From assembly GCA_030526155.1 (NCBI GenBank), contig JAUNDI010000005.1, positions 38,785 through 96,503 of the forward strand: a stretch of DNA of 57,719 nt, read 5' to 3'. Below the pieces are notes generated by a model. It saw nothing but the letters and a program-made list of their open reading frames with translations, ran no database searches and was not told the DNA's origin. Numbering within the stretch: position 1 is the first letter of the stretch; every line of letters starts with the position of its first letter. Positions 26,939-35,789 of this stretch are shown here, one piece after another. Source of the stretch: Bacteroidia bacterium (lineage in GTDB: Bacteria; Bacteroidota; Bacteroidia; Bacteroidales; Marinilabiliaceae). Made by a program: the position numbers and the translations under genes.

Positions 26939-27943
26939 CTACATGCTTTTTGTAATATAGTGCTTCCAGACGATGCTGCCATTGAGTATCTCTGGAAGCG
27001 TATCTTTTATAACTACTTTACTCTGTATCTCTTTTCTCTTCTTAAGCATCTTTTTAAGAGATTGCCACATGTCAAGGTGTGCTCTAACTATCGCCCAACA
27101 ATGTTCTCCTTGTCTACCAATGATGAATTTTACTCCTGCCACTCCATCAAGAATCATGCGTAGGAATAGTATCAACCACCACGCCTTACTTGTGTGGTTC
27201 TTTATCATCATCCAAAGGTTATTCCTAAAGTTGAGGTATGTCTTACGCGGATTTGTACTATTAAGTGTGGCACCGCCTAGGTGGTAAACCTCACTATTGG
27301 CAACACGAACTACTCTGTATCCCATATTTCGTAATCTCCAACATAGGTCTATCTCCTCCATATGGGCAAAGAACTCTTCATCTAGCCCACCGCATTCTAA
27401 GTATTCTCTTGTTCTGACCATAAGGGCAGCTCCACTTACCCAGAGACACTCTGTGTCTACGTCATACTGTCCTTTATCTTCCTCTATATGCTCAAATACT
27501 CTTCCTTTACAATATGGATAACCAAGAATATCTAAGAATCCTCCTGCTGCTCCTGCATATTCAAACATCTTGCGGTCTTTGTCGTCTTTTATCTTCGGAC
27601 CGCAGGCTGCTATTTTCTTATCTCTCTCCATGAGCTCCACCATTGGTTCTAGCCAACCTTTAGCTGGAGCTACATCTGTATTTAGTAGTACTACAGTGTC
27701 GTACTCTTGCAACTGCTTTATCGCTCTATTGTATCCGCCTGCAAAACCATAGTTTTTTGCGAGCAACAAGGTGCCACACTTAGGGTAGAATGTGCGCACA
27801 TAGGCTACACTGTCGTCAGTGCTACCATTGTCTGCTACTATAATATCTGCCCCTTCGTATGTGGTGTTTTCTATTACTTGAGGTAGATATCTCTCAAGTA
27901 ACGAACGACCATTCCAGTTGAGTAAGACTACTGCTACTTTCAT
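26939..27943 (-). CDS. glycosyltransferase family 2
   Basis: GT-A fold inverting transferase, 334 aa. The N-terminus has the nucleotide-sugar site VVLLNWNGRSLLERYL, VADNGSTDDSV and AKNYGFAGGYNRAI; the DxD-like metal site is LLNTDVAP (about residues 90-97); the acceptor/catalytic region is FFAHMEEIDLCWRLRNMGYRVV (about 195-216). This is the rhamnosyltransferase-like (WcaA/WbbL) subgroup, so a cell-surface polysaccharide role is likely. A C-terminal amphipathic stretch may attach it to the membrane. Its start overlaps the stop of the inositol-phosphatase-like gene by one base (TAATG), indicating coupling. Confidence 0.88.
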   Translation of the reverse strand: MKVAVVLLNWNGRSLLERYLPQVIENTTYEGADIIVADNGSTDDSVAYVRTFYPKCGTLLLAKNYGFAGGYNRAIKQLQEYDTVVLLNTDVAPAKGWLEPMVELMERDKKIAACGPKIKDDKDRKMFEYAGAAGGFLDILGYPYCKGRVFEHIEEDKGQYDVDTECLWVSGAALMVRTREYLECGGLDEEFFAHMEEIDLCWRLRNMGYRVVRVANSEVYHLGGATLNSTNPRKTYLNFRNNLWMMIKNHTSKAWWLILFLRMILDGVAGVKFIIGRQGEHCWAIVRAHLDMWQSLKKMLKKRKEIQSKVVIKDTLPEILNGSIVWKHYITKSM

Positions 27944-28734
27944 TATTTCCCAAATGCCTCTTTGGTTGGTGTCATAAACTCATCATAGATGGTGGCGTTT
28001 GTGGCTACTATCTCTTTGCCGAATATGTAGTTGTCTCCACCAGCAAAGTCGCCAACTTTTCCGCCTGCCTCTGTGACAAGTAGTACTCCTGCGGCTACAT
28101 CGTATGGCTTTAGATCGTACTCGAAGAATGCGTCAAATCGCCCTGCGGCAACATATGCTAAGTCTGTAGCCGCCGAACCATGTCTGCGTAGGCCTGCCGA
28201 ATGGTGGGTGAAGTGCATAAATAGCTTCATATATTGTTGCATCCTCTCAAAGTTGCTGTATGGGAAGCCTGTAGAGATGAGCGACTCTTCTACGGTCTTT
28301 GTATTTGACACATGTATCTGTTCTCCGTTAAGGTATGCACCTCCACCAAGGCTAGATACAAATAGCTCTTTGCCGCACAACTCATATATTACGCCTGCTA
28401 CTATCTTGTCGTCTTCCATTAAGGCAATGCTAATCGCATGAGGTGGTACCCCATGGATGAAATTTGTAGTGCCGTCTATTGGGTCAATAATCCAATTGTA
28501 CTTCTCGCCTCTATCTGTGCGTGTTCCCTCTTCTGCTATATATCCAGCCTCGGGTAATATTTCTGATAACCCCTCTACAAGAAGCTTCTCAGAGTATTTG
28601 TCCATCTGAGTTACAAAGTCATGCTTGCCTTTAATCTCTACTTGTACAGCATTCTCTTTGCGATACTGCATAAGTTTTGCACCAACCTCTTTAGCAAGGT
28701 TAGCTACTTGTTGCGCTATTATCTTGTAGTCCAT
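27943..28734 (-). CDS. suhB: inositol monophosphatase family protein (SuhB-like)
   Basis: Mg-dependent sugar-phosphate phosphatase. The motifs are EEGTRTD (about residues 68-74), WIIDPIDGTTNFIHGVP (about 81-97) and the C-terminal KPYDVAAGVLLVTEAGG (about 205-221); the length of 263 aa fits SuhB/IMPase. The exact substrate (inositol phosphate, fructose 1,6-bisphosphate or PAP) is not decidable by sequence alone. It lies 11 bases downstream of mtaB and is translationally coupled to the GT2 gene. Confidence 0.87.
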   Translation of the reverse strand: MDYKIIAQQVANLAKEVGAKLMQYRKENAVQVEIKGKHDFVTQMDKYSEKLLVEGLSEILPEAGYIAEEGTRTDRGEKYNWIIDPIDGTTNFIHGVPPHAISIALMEDDKIVAGVIYELCGKELFVSSLGGGAYLNGEQIHVSNTKTVEESLISTGFPYSNFERMQQYMKLFMHFTHHSAGLRRHGSAATDLAYVAAGRFDAFFEYDLKPYDVAAGVLLVTEAGGKVGDFAGGDNYIFGKEIVATNATIYDEFMTPTKEAFGK

Positions 28735-28745
28735 ATTATATCTTG

Positions 28746-30023
28746 CTATTTCAATTCTACTAAGTTATCCTCAGTGAGCTTAACCTTAATTATTGTGTTG
28801 TCGAGAGCTTCGTCGTATGGTACAGCTACCTTGATGTAGTTTTCTGTAAAGCCATACATATAACCGTCGTGGTTCCCGCTCTCAACGAGTACTTGCATCT
28901 CTTCTCCTATGTAACGTCTCAAGAACTCATTATGTCTCTCTCGCGACATCTTTTGTAATACCTCGTTTCGCTTATGGCGCTCTCCCATCTCTACCACTGG
29001 CTTAATCTTCAATGCCATAGTGTTAGGCCTCTCGGAGTAGGTAAAGACATGCAAAAATGCGTATGGTATCTCTTCGAGGAATCTTACCGTCTGCTGGAAA
29101 TACTCCTCTGTCTCTCCATTTGTGCCTACTATCACATCAATGCCTATAAAGGCGTTAGGGATCAACTCTATTACTCTTTCTACCTTCCTCTTGAAGAAGT
29201 CTGTATCATATCTACGATGCATAAGTTTGAGTACCTCGTCGCAACCCGACTGCAATGGTATGTGAAAGTGTGGCATAAACTTCTTGCTTTTGACTACATG
29301 TTGTAGCACCTCTTCTGTCAATAGGTTTGGCTCTATGCTAGATATTCTATAGCGTTCAACTCCTTCTATATTCTCAAGACCTTCAACTAGCTGTAAAAAT
29401 GTCTCGCCATTCCTATGACCGAAGTCGCCAATATTTACACCAGTAAGTATTATCTCTTTTGCTCCTAATTGTGCTGCGCATTTTGCCTCAAGGAGTGTAG
29501 CTTCAAGGGATGCGCTTCTTGAGGCGCCTCTAGCTAATGGGATAGTACAGTATGTACAGAAGTAATCGCACCCATCTTGTACCTTGAGGAAGGTACGTGT
29601 TCTGTCGCCCGATGAGAAGCTAGGCTTAAAGGTCTTATCTTTCAATATCGCACCTACATGAACTACTGTCTGCTCTGCCTTTTCTAGCTTAGGGTTGATG
29701 TGTGAAAGTATATCTGTCTTCTCATTAGAGCCTAGGACAAGGTCTACCCCTTCGATATCTGCTACCTGCTGAGCTTCCAACTGGGCATAACAGCCAGTTA
29801 CCACGATATAAGCTTTAGAGTTAAGACGAATACAGCGTTTTATCATCTGACGGCATTTCTTATTCGCCTCCTCAGTAACTGAACATGTATTGATAATATA
29901 CATATCTGACACCTCGTCGAACTCCACCTTTTGGAATCCTGCGGCTTGCATCTTACGACTCATAGCCGATGTCTCGCTGAAGTTAAGTTTACATCCTAAT
30001 GTATGGAACGCTACAGTAGCCAT
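28746..30023 (-). CDS. mtaB: tRNA t6A37 methylthiotransferase
   Basis: Converts t6A37 to ms2t6A in tRNAs using two [4Fe-4S] clusters. The N-terminal UPF0004 domain starts FHTLGCKLNFSET with cluster cysteines in INTCSVTEEA and VVTGCYAQ; the radical-SAM motif is CDYFCTYCTIPLARG (about residues 145-160); a C-terminal TRAM-like segment ends the 425-aa protein. 'CKLNFSET' distinguishes MtaB from MiaB ('CQMN') and RimO. First gene of the mtaB-suhB-GT2 run. Confidence 0.93.
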   Translation of the reverse strand: MATVAFHTLGCKLNFSETSAMSRKMQAAGFQKVEFDEVSDMYIINTCSVTEEANKKCRQMIKRCIRLNSKAYIVVTGCYAQLEAQQVADIEGVDLVLGSNEKTDILSHINPKLEKAEQTVVHVGAILKDKTFKPSFSSGDRTRTFLKVQDGCDYFCTYCTIPLARGASRSASLEATLLEAKCAAQLGAKEIILTGVNIGDFGHRNGETFLQLVEGLENIEGVERYRISSIEPNLLTEEVLQHVVKSKKFMPHFHIPLQSGCDEVLKLMHRRYDTDFFKRKVERVIELIPNAFIGIDVIVGTNGETEEYFQQTVRFLEEIPYAFLHVFTYSERPNTMALKIKPVVEMGERHKRNEVLQKMSRERHNEFLRRYIGEEMQVLVESGNHDGYMYGFTENYIKVAVPYDEALDNTIIKVKLTEDNLVELK

Positions 30024-30072
30024 TTATGGGGTATATCTATTTAAGTTATTATCTATTCGTATTATAAACAAC

Positions 30073-30111
30073 AAAAAGCGACATCAACTATAATAGTATC
30101 TGTCGCTTTTT
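30073..30111 (-). terminator. terminator after rpmE2
   Basis: AAAAAGCGACA (30073-30083) and TGTCGCTTTTT (30101-30111) form a perfect 11-bp stem with a 17-nt loop; on the minus strand the T-run follows the stem, 73 bases past the rpmE2 stop. Confidence 0.85.
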
Positions 30112-30183
30112 ATTTCGTCGTCTCACCACACTCACATGGTAGAGAATAAAGAAATCAATGCAGCGTACCTAGTACGCGACATA

Positions 30184-30447
30184 TTACTTCTTACGATTCT
30201 CGAAGTGCTTCTGGTAACGGTTCATGAACTTATCAACACGACCTGCTGTGTCAACGAGCTTCATCTTACCGGTGTAGAAAGGGTGTGAGCTGCTTGAGAT
30301 TTCAAGCTTTACCTGTGGGTAAGTTACACCGTCGATCTCGATAGTGTCTTTTGTTGCTGCTGTCGAACGAACGATGAATGTCTCGTTGTTAGACATGTCT
30401 GTGAAGGCTACCAAACGATAGTTCTCTGGATGGATTCCTTGTTTCAT
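30184..30447 (-). CDS. rpmE2: 50S ribosomal protein L31 type B
   Basis: Large-subunit protein at the intersubunit bridge. 87 aa with [20 protein letters not shown] and [26 protein letters not shown]. There is no cysteine at all, so it is the zinc-independent (C-minus) form, the type usually replaced or induced under zinc limitation, but in Bacteroidota commonly the only copy. Monocistronic with a good promoter and terminator. Confidence 0.96.
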   Translation of the reverse strand: MKQGIHPENYRLVAFTDMSNNETFIVRSTAATKDTIEIDGVTYPQVKLEISSSSHPFYTGKMKLVDTAGRVDKFMNRYQKHFENRKK

Positions 30448-30474
30448 TTGTCTATATTATTAATTTTCAAGCGG

Positions 30475-30505
30475 CAAAATTAGGTACTATTTCATTGAAA
30501 AACAA
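30475..30505 (-). promoter_or_regulatory. rpmE2 promoter
   Basis: On the minus strand, TTG (30505-30503), a 20-bp spacer and TAATTTTG (30482-30475). The predicted leader is about 24 nt. Confidence 0.8.
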
Positions 30506-30524
30506 GTATTCTATGCACTTTTAT

Positions 30525-33053
30525 TCATTTTAATCTTCGTTCACACATCTCTTGTGGTAGACAATGGATTATAAGCTCGGCCTCTTCTAGTCCCTCTGAC
30601 TCTGCTACAAGCCTAATATTGCCATACTCGCGCTTACTCTGTATGACAACTAAACACTTGCCGTAGAATGCTTTTCTCTTATTGTCTTTGAATCTCTCAA
30701 GTGAGATAGGTGAGCCGTTGTCCACTCCGGCTATTACTCCTGTTCCGTCGATGTCGAATGTTATCTCGTTGTCGGCATTCGGACATACATTACCAAGACT
30801 GTCAACTACCTCTACGGTTACAAAGGATAGGTCGCGTCCATCGGCTACAATTTGCCCTCTGTCTGCTGTCAACCTTATCGCGTAAGGGTCTTGTGCTGTA
30901 TTTCTTACAGTCTCTCCTATTATCATGCCACCTTGTCTAGCCACTACCTTTAGCTCTCCTGGTTCGTATGGGGCTCTCCACATGACGTGGAATTGGTCGT
31001 CTTCTTTCATCCTAACTCCCTTCGACTCGCCGTTGACGTATAGTTCTACTTCGTCTGCTCTATTGTAGTAGCACCATACATCTACCTCTTGTCCCTCTTG
31101 CCAGTTCCAATGTGGGAATAGATGCAATACTTGCTCATCTGTCCATTCGCTCTTATACATGTAGTATATATCTTTAGGGAAACCAGCTAGGTCTACTACT
31201 CCGAAGTATGAGGAACGGGCAGGCCAGCCATATGGTGTAGGCTCTCCTATGTAGTCGAAACCTGTCCATATGAATTGTCCACTTACAAAAGGATTATTCT
31301 TTACTATCGCCATAGTCTCCTCGTGTGTACTGCCCCAAGGTGTGTGACAGTTGTCGTATGAGGAGCAAGAGAAGGATGGGTTGAAGAACGGCTTATCCCA
31401 ACTTACAGGCCATAGTAGCTCTTGGTCACTTGGCATCATATAGAAGCCTCTAGTCATCAATGCCGAGTTGCTCTCGGTTATGATAAATGGCTTATGTGGG
31501 AACTTATTCTGCACATCATCTATCCATGCATTATGGTAGTTATATCCTATGATATCTAATGCGCCCGACCTAAATAGGTGGTTCCAAGCCTCTGGCTCAT
31601 TATTTCCAGCGGTAATAGGTCTAGATGGGTCGCTCCTACGCACAATATCGCATAAGTGTCTACACAATAGGCTATTTACGCTCATTTCCTCGCCCTCTTC
31701 TTCCAAGGATTCTGGGTCGCGCTGCATATTGAGTAGGAGGTTTGCAGAAGCTAGGTCGAGTGTATCTGCATTGGCGTCTGTCCATTGCTCTAGTACCTCA
31801 TTGCCTATTGACCACATGAATATACTAGGGTGGTTTCTATCGCGCTTCACGAAGTCGGTCAAATCGCGCTCATGCCACTCGTCGAAGAATCTTGCATAGT
31901 CTTTCTGTGTCTTCTTCTTGCGCCACATGTCAAAGGCCTCGTCCATGACGATAAAGCCCATAGAGTCGCATAACTCTAATAGCTCTGGTGCTGGTGGATT
32001 ATGCGAACAGCGGATACCGTTACATCCCATCTCTTGTAGTATCTGTAGCTGTCGCTCTATTGCTCGTCTATTTACAGCGGCACCCAAACAACCGAGGTCG
32101 TGATGTAGGCATACTCCATTTATCTTTATCGTGGAGTCGTTTAGTATAAATCCTCTAGTATCATCAAAATAGAATGTCCTAATGCCTAATGGTATCTCGT
32201 ATCTATCAAGCATATCGTCGTCGCCGTAGATATCTGTTACCACTCTATATTGGTATGTGTCGTTTAGATTCCACAAATGTGGTTTTTCTACAACCAACTC
32301 TTGTGATATATCAATATCAGATTCACTTCCAATATTATACTCATTTTCCACCTCTGCTACCTTTTCGCCTGCTTTGTCGAGTATGTATTGGTGCATTCGG
32401 ATAAAGGCATGACTATCGCTTGAGTTCTCTACTTTGGTCTCTACTTTTATTGTTGCCTTTACGTCGTTCACTAGTTTGGCGTATGCGAATACACCATATT
32501 GGGCTACGTGAACATCTGATACTTTGGTCAGCCATACATTTCTGTATATACCGCAACCGCTATACCAACGTGAGTTTGGCTGGTCGCTATTATCTACTTT
32601 TACGGCTATCACATTATCGCCCACTTGTAGATAGTCTGTTATGTCATATTCAAAAGAGACATATCCATAAGGTCTGTGTCCTACCTCTTCGCCATTTACA
32701 TATACGGTAGAGTTCATATATACTCCATCAAATCCTATGCGGACACGCCCCTCAAGGTCTGAGGAGGTTATCTTGACATGCTTTCTATACCATCCTATAC
32801 CACCTGGTAGTGCTCCCCCACCTGTGCCGGAGGGATTACTCTCGGAGAAATCACCCTCTATAGCCCAATCGTGGGGTAGGTCCAATTGTCTCCAATCGTC
32901 ATCATCATATTCTGCTTGATACGCTTGCGCTGAATCTCCTAATGCAAAAAACCAATTATCTGTAAACAGATGGCGCTCGCGTGGATTATCATTATTACCA
33001 CAGCTTACCATCAACGCACCTAGTGCTAGTGCCGACAACAATAGTCTGTTCAT
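30525..33053 (-). CDS. GH2 beta-galactosidase, lipoprotein
   Basis: Surface or periplasmic glycoside hydrolase, 842 aa. The signal peptide ends in the lipobox ALMVSCG (Cys about 18). Then come a sugar-binding jelly roll (about 28-200), Ig-like domain (about 205-300) and the TIM barrel with KINGVCLHHDLGCLGAAVN (about 310), acid/base E419 in SIGNEV and nucleophile E527 in FIITESNSA; two further beta domains (DUF4982-type and Ig-like invasin/BIG-type) follow. The family includes beta-galactosidases and beta-glucuronidases; the 'LHHDLG..GAA' pattern is common in Bacteroides beta-galactosidases. It stands alone with its own promoter, not beside susCD-type genes. Confidence 0.9.
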   Translation of the reverse strand: MNRLLLSALALGALMVSCGNNDNPRERHLFTDNWFFALGDSAQAYQAEYDDDDWRQLDLPHDWAIEGDFSESNPSGTGGGALPGGIGWYRKHVKITSSDLEGRVRIGFDGVYMNSTVYVNGEEVGHRPYGYVSFEYDITDYLQVGDNVIAVKVDNSDQPNSRWYSGCGIYRNVWLTKVSDVHVAQYGVFAYAKLVNDVKATIKVETKVENSSDSHAFIRMHQYILDKAGEKVAEVENEYNIGSESDIDISQELVVEKPHLWNLNDTYQYRVVTDIYGDDDMLDRYEIPLGIRTFYFDDTRGFILNDSTIKINGVCLHHDLGCLGAAVNRRAIERQLQILQEMGCNGIRCSHNPPAPELLELCDSMGFIVMDEAFDMWRKKKTQKDYARFFDEWHERDLTDFVKRDRNHPSIFMWSIGNEVLEQWTDANADTLDLASANLLLNMQRDPESLEEEGEEMSVNSLLCRHLCDIVRRSDPSRPITAGNNEPEAWNHLFRSGALDIIGYNYHNAWIDDVQNKFPHKPFIITESNSALMTRGFYMMPSDQELLWPVSWDKPFFNPSFSCSSYDNCHTPWGSTHEETMAIVKNNPFVSGQFIWTGFDYIGEPTPYGWPARSSYFGVVDLAGFPKDIYYMYKSEWTDEQVLHLFPHWNWQEGQEVDVWCYYNRADEVELYVNGESKGVRMKEDDQFHVMWRAPYEPGELKVVARQGGMIIGETVRNTAQDPYAIRLTADRGQIVADGRDLSFVTVEVVDSLGNVCPNADNEITFDIDGTGVIAGVDNGSPISLERFKDNKRKAFYGKCLVVIQSKREYGNIRLVAESEGLEEAELIIHCLPQEMCERRLK

Positions 33054-33085
33054 GTTTGCTTATTTACGATAGCTATTCTATGTCG

Positions 33086-33117
33086 CAAATATAAACATTT
33101 CCAACATATCAAGTCAA
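33086..33117 (-). promoter_or_regulatory. promoter of the GH2 gene
   Basis: On the minus strand, TTG (33117-33115), a 21-bp spacer and TATATTTG (33093-33086). The predicted leader is about 29 nt. Confidence 0.75.
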
Positions 33118-33140
33118 CTATTTATATCTACTCGTAATCG

Positions 33141-33330
33141 CTTTTTTGCGATGAACGGCTATGTAGAGAGTATCCACACAATATCTTTTTTGCGATGAAA
33201 GACTATGCAGAGAGTATCTTCGCAATATCTTTTTTGCGATGAACAAGGAGGCATACTATACTCTTTCTTATTATTGTCAGGGTGTTGTTGTACACTCGGG
33301 GAGCACTCTATGTGCACCCTAAGAGCACTC
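33141..33330. repeat. dispersed repeat family 1, copy B, with 44-bp tandem units
   Basis: CTTTTTTGCGATGAA begins at 33141, 33185 and 33229, exactly 44 bases apart. Units 1 and 2 are near-identical over 44 bp (both contain AGAGAGTATC and end CAATAT); unit 3 diverges after GCGATGAACAAGG. Further right, CTCGGGGAGCACTC (about 33296-33309) is the reverse complement of the GTGCTCCCCGAG block of copy A. This fills the 358-base gap between the divergent GH2 and TIGR04076-like genes, together with their promoters. Confidence 0.8.
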
Positions 33331-33355
33331 ATACAAATGGTTGCCTTTTCATTGT

Positions 33356-33386
33356 TTGTTGAAGCAAATATTATTTATTAATATTG
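33356..33386 (+). promoter_or_regulatory. probable promoter of the TIGR04076-like gene
   Basis: TTG (33356-33358), a 20-bp spacer, TAATATTG (33379-33386; one mismatch). Confidence 0.5.
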
Positions 33387-33411
33387 CAATGTCGATTAAG
33401 GTAAATGGATT

Positions 33412-33714
33412 ATGAAGAGGATAAGGATAACAGTAATGCGCAAAGCATGTTATACTGATTTAATAGAGAGGTATGAGAACCCTATTGAGCATGCTTGTGA
33501 TATGCAAGAGGGACAGGTGTTTATTGCTAATGGGTGGGAGCGACCAGAGGGTATGTGTCTTAGCGCATGGGAGAGTGTCTCTCCATTTGTGATGACATTG
33601 GCTCATGGTGGAGAGAATTTCTATGATGGCTGGATGAAGAATCCTAAATCGGCTATGATATCTTGTAATGATGGTTTTCGCCCCGTCAGTTTCCTATTGG
33701 AGGTAATAGAGTAA
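33412..33714 (+). CDS. TIGR04076-like small protein
   Basis: 100 aa, cytoplasmic, no signal peptide. It resembles the TIGR04076 family by the pattern 'KITVMRKACYTDLIERY ... C..QEGQVFIANGWERPEGMCLSAWESVSPFVMTLAHGG' and conserved cysteines at about 13, 29, 48 and 84. Function is unknown. The gene stands alone between the family 1 repeats and the convergent murI operon, whose end is six bases from its stop. Assignment is from memory of the family pattern, so moderate confidence; it is clearly coding (biased codons, a promoter). Confidence 0.7.
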   Translation: MKRIRITVMRKACYTDLIERYENPIEHACDMQEGQVFIANGWERPEGMCLSAWESVSPFVMTLAHGGENFYDGWMKNPKSAMISCNDGFRPVSFLLEVIE

Positions 33715-33720
33715 TCCTAA

Positions 33721-34545
33721 TTAGACTATCTGTTGCACATCAAGGTCGCCTTGGAAGAATACCTTTGCGGTAAACTTGAATTTGTGAGGGTTCTCTGTTG
33801 TCAAGAACTTTACGGAACCTCCCTTGGTAAGTCGCTCTTCCATCTCAGGGTGGCGTTGTAGGTAGTTCTCTAGGCTCTTTGCGACTATATCGCCTTGGCA
33901 TATTACCTTGATATTCTTAGGGAGGTATTGCTTTATTTTGGGGAGTAATAGCGGATAGTGTGTACATGCGAGGATTACTACATCTATCATTGGGCTCTTT
34001 GCCATCAATGCATCGCAGTACTTCTTCACAAAGTAGTCGGCCCCCTCATCCATATATTCACTATTCTCTACCAATGGTACCCACATAGGGCAAGCCTGTT
34101 GGACTACAGTAATGTCAGGGCGTATTTTCTGTAGCTCCATAGGGTAACTGAGGCTGTCTACTGTGCCTTGTGTTGCAAAGACTCCTACGTACCCTGTCTT
34201 GGTATATTCTCCTATAGCCTCGACACTTGGTCTGATGACTCCCAACACTCTACGCGAAGCGTCAATACGCGGAAGGTCGTTCTGTTGTATAGTGCGAAGG
34301 GCCTTAGCAGAGGCGGTATTGCATGCTATGATAGCAAGAGGTGAGTCGAGGGAGAATAGCTTATTGACGCACTCCAGTGTATATTGATATACTACATCAA
34401 AGGAGCGTGTGCCGTATGGGTTGCGAGCATTATCACCCAAATAGATATAGTCGTACTGAGGCAACAGCCTACGCACACTATCCATAATGGTTAGTCCGCC
34501 GTAGCCCGAATCAAAGAAAGCTATTGGTCCGCACACTTCACTCAT
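33721..34545 (-). CDS. murI: glutamate racemase
   Basis: Produces D-glutamate for peptidoglycan. The motifs are AFFDSGYGGLTIMDSV (about residues 9-24), the first catalytic Cys in IIACNTASAKALR (about 72-84) and the second in VILACTHYPLLLP (about 186-198). From the ATG at 34545 the product is 274 aa. This ATG overlaps the stop of the carbonic-anhydrase-like gene (ATGA); an earlier TTG three codons upstream is less likely. Last gene of the udk-exonuclease-gamma-CA-murI operon. Confidence 0.94.
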   Translation of the reverse strand: MSEVCGPIAFFDSGYGGLTIMDSVRRLLPQYDYIYLGDNARNPYGTRSFDVVYQYTLECVNKLFSLDSPLAIIACNTASAKALRTIQQNDLPRIDASRRVLGVIRPSVEAIGEYTKTGYVGVFATQGTVDSLSYPMELQKIRPDITVVQQACPMWVPLVENSEYMDEGADYFVKKYCDALMAKSPMIDVVILACTHYPLLLPKIKQYLPKNIKVICQGDIVAKSLENYLQRHPEMEERLTKGGSVKFLTTENPHKFKFTAKVFFQGDLDVQQIV

Positions 34546-35054
34546 TTGTACCAAGTAGTATAGAATTGGTAGTTAGATGCGTATTGTTCGATAGCCGAAG
34601 GGTGTATATCTGTAGGCAACTCCTTAACCTTCTTTGCTGGTACGCCTGCATATATAGCATTAGCCTCCAAATGGGTATTGGCTAATACCAATGCACCAGC
34701 AGCTATTATGACGTTACTCTCTATCTCGGCATTGTCAAGGATGGTTGCACCCATACCCACTAATACCTTATCGTGGATAATGGCGCCATGTATTGTGGCA
34801 TTATGGCCGACGGTAACCTCTTCGCCGAGGATGGTCTGACTCTTATTGTATGTAGCATGTATTACGGCATTATCTTGAACATTGGAGTTCTTGCCAATAC
34901 GTATAGCGCCTACATCGCCTCTTAGTACTGCTCCATACCATATGCTTGCGCCCTCGGCTATCTCTACGTCGCCTATGAGGACTGCCGTCTCTGCGAGGTA
35001 TGCGCTCTCATGTACCTTAGGGGTGAACCCTCTCAACTCTTTTACTATAGCCAT
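34542..35054 (-). CDS. gamma-carbonic-anhydrase family protein
   Basis: Left-handed beta-helix trimer of hexapeptide repeats, 170 aa from the ATG at 35054. The zinc histidines lie in DNAVIHATYN and VGHNATIHG (about residues 64, 81 and 86), and G-rich hexads (VTVGHNATIHGAIIHDKVLVGMGATIL) run throughout. Members (YrdA/PaaY/CaiE type) are often weak or uncharacterised carbonic anhydrases. An in-frame TTG at 35078 overlaps the preceding gene and is not favoured. Coupled to murI by a 4-bp overlap; the exonuclease gene ends four bases upstream of its start. Confidence 0.9.
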   Translation of the reverse strand: MAIVKELRGFTPKVHESAYLAETAVLIGDVEIAEGASIWYGAVLRGDVGAIRIGKNSNVQDNAVIHATYNKSQTILGEEVTVGHNATIHGAIIHDKVLVGMGATILDNAEIESNVIIAAGALVLANTHLEANAIYAGVPAKKVKELPTDIHPSAIEQYASNYQFYTTWYK

Positions 35055-35058
35055 ATTA

Positions 35059-35787
35059 CTATCTTCCTCTAAATACAATGTTTGACTCAGGTATTATTGG
35101 CTCGCCACGCATAGCTATTAGTACTTGCGCAGTAGCCACAACATCCTTCTGACAATATGTGGAAATTCTATCTAGGTCGTTCTCCTCGTAAAATACACGT
35201 CTCACCTCGGAGCCATGAATGTCATCCTTAGGTGTTGGAATGCCGAATACATTTGACAATAACTCAAGAGATGCCCCCCCTCTATAAGAGCCGAATTTCC
35301 ACAAGTCTAATGTATCAACATAGGGTATCTCCCAAGGTTTCTTGCCACTAACATCCAAAGCGGGTGATAGTCTGATGCGATTTATCAACATACGTTTTGC
35401 AATATACGGCATATCGAACTCCTTGATATTATGTCCGCAGAAGAGACGAGATGGCGTCCAATACTTCTGTAAGAATTGGTCGAAATCGTACAATAGGGCG
35501 ACCTCATCGTCGCTGCAGTACGACTTAGTAAATATCTTCCACCCCTCGATGCTATATTGCATAACGCCGATGGAGATACATACTACGCGCCCGAATTCGG
35601 GATATAATGCAGCTCGCTCATCATAATAATCAGCCGCTGAGACCTCTTCTCCACGTTCGCTAGCAGTCTTATTGTCCCAAAGCTCTTGCATAGCCTCAGA
35701 TAACTCGCCCAAAGATTTTGTGGTAGGGGTAGTCTCAATGTCTATGAAGATGACATTATCAAGACGGATATCGTATATTGCACTCAT
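35059..35787 (-). CDS. DEDD-type 3'-5' exonuclease (RNase H-like)
   Basis: 242 aa. Exonuclease motifs: I VIFIDIETTP (D and E, about residues 14-18), II CGHNIKEFDMPYIAKRM (about 115-131), III YCQKDVVATAQVL (about 205-217). This is the 'predicted 3'-5' exonuclease related to DNA polymerase B exonuclease domain' group (DUF2081-like); the substrate (DNA or RNA) is unknown. It lies two bases after udk and four before the gamma-CA gene in a tight four-gene operon. Confidence 0.87.
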   Translation of the reverse strand: MSAIYDIRLDNVIFIDIETTPTTKSLGELSEAMQELWDNKTASERGEEVSAADYYDERAALYPEFGRVVCISIGVMQYSIEGWKIFTKSYCSDDEVALLYDFDQFLQKYWTPSRLFCGHNIKEFDMPYIAKRMLINRIRLSPALDVSGKKPWEIPYVDTLDLWKFGSYRGGASLELLSNVFGIPTPKDDIHGSEVRRVFYEENDLDRISTYCQKDVVATAQVLIAMRGEPIIPESNIVFRGR

Positions 35788-35789
35788 AC

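Noticed and set aside
30024-30183. Small RNA gene between rpmE2 and mtaB
   Set aside because: Only the rpmE2 terminator is seen; no promoter box faces the rest of the gap.
33141-33244. CRISPR array
   Set aside because: The 44-bp units repeat along their whole length instead of alternating repeat and unique spacer, there are only two full units, and no cas gene is near.
35055-35078. TTG start of a longer gamma carbonic anhydrase
   Set aside because: It would overlap the exonuclease gene and adds eight acidic residues unlike the family; the ATG at 35054 fits.
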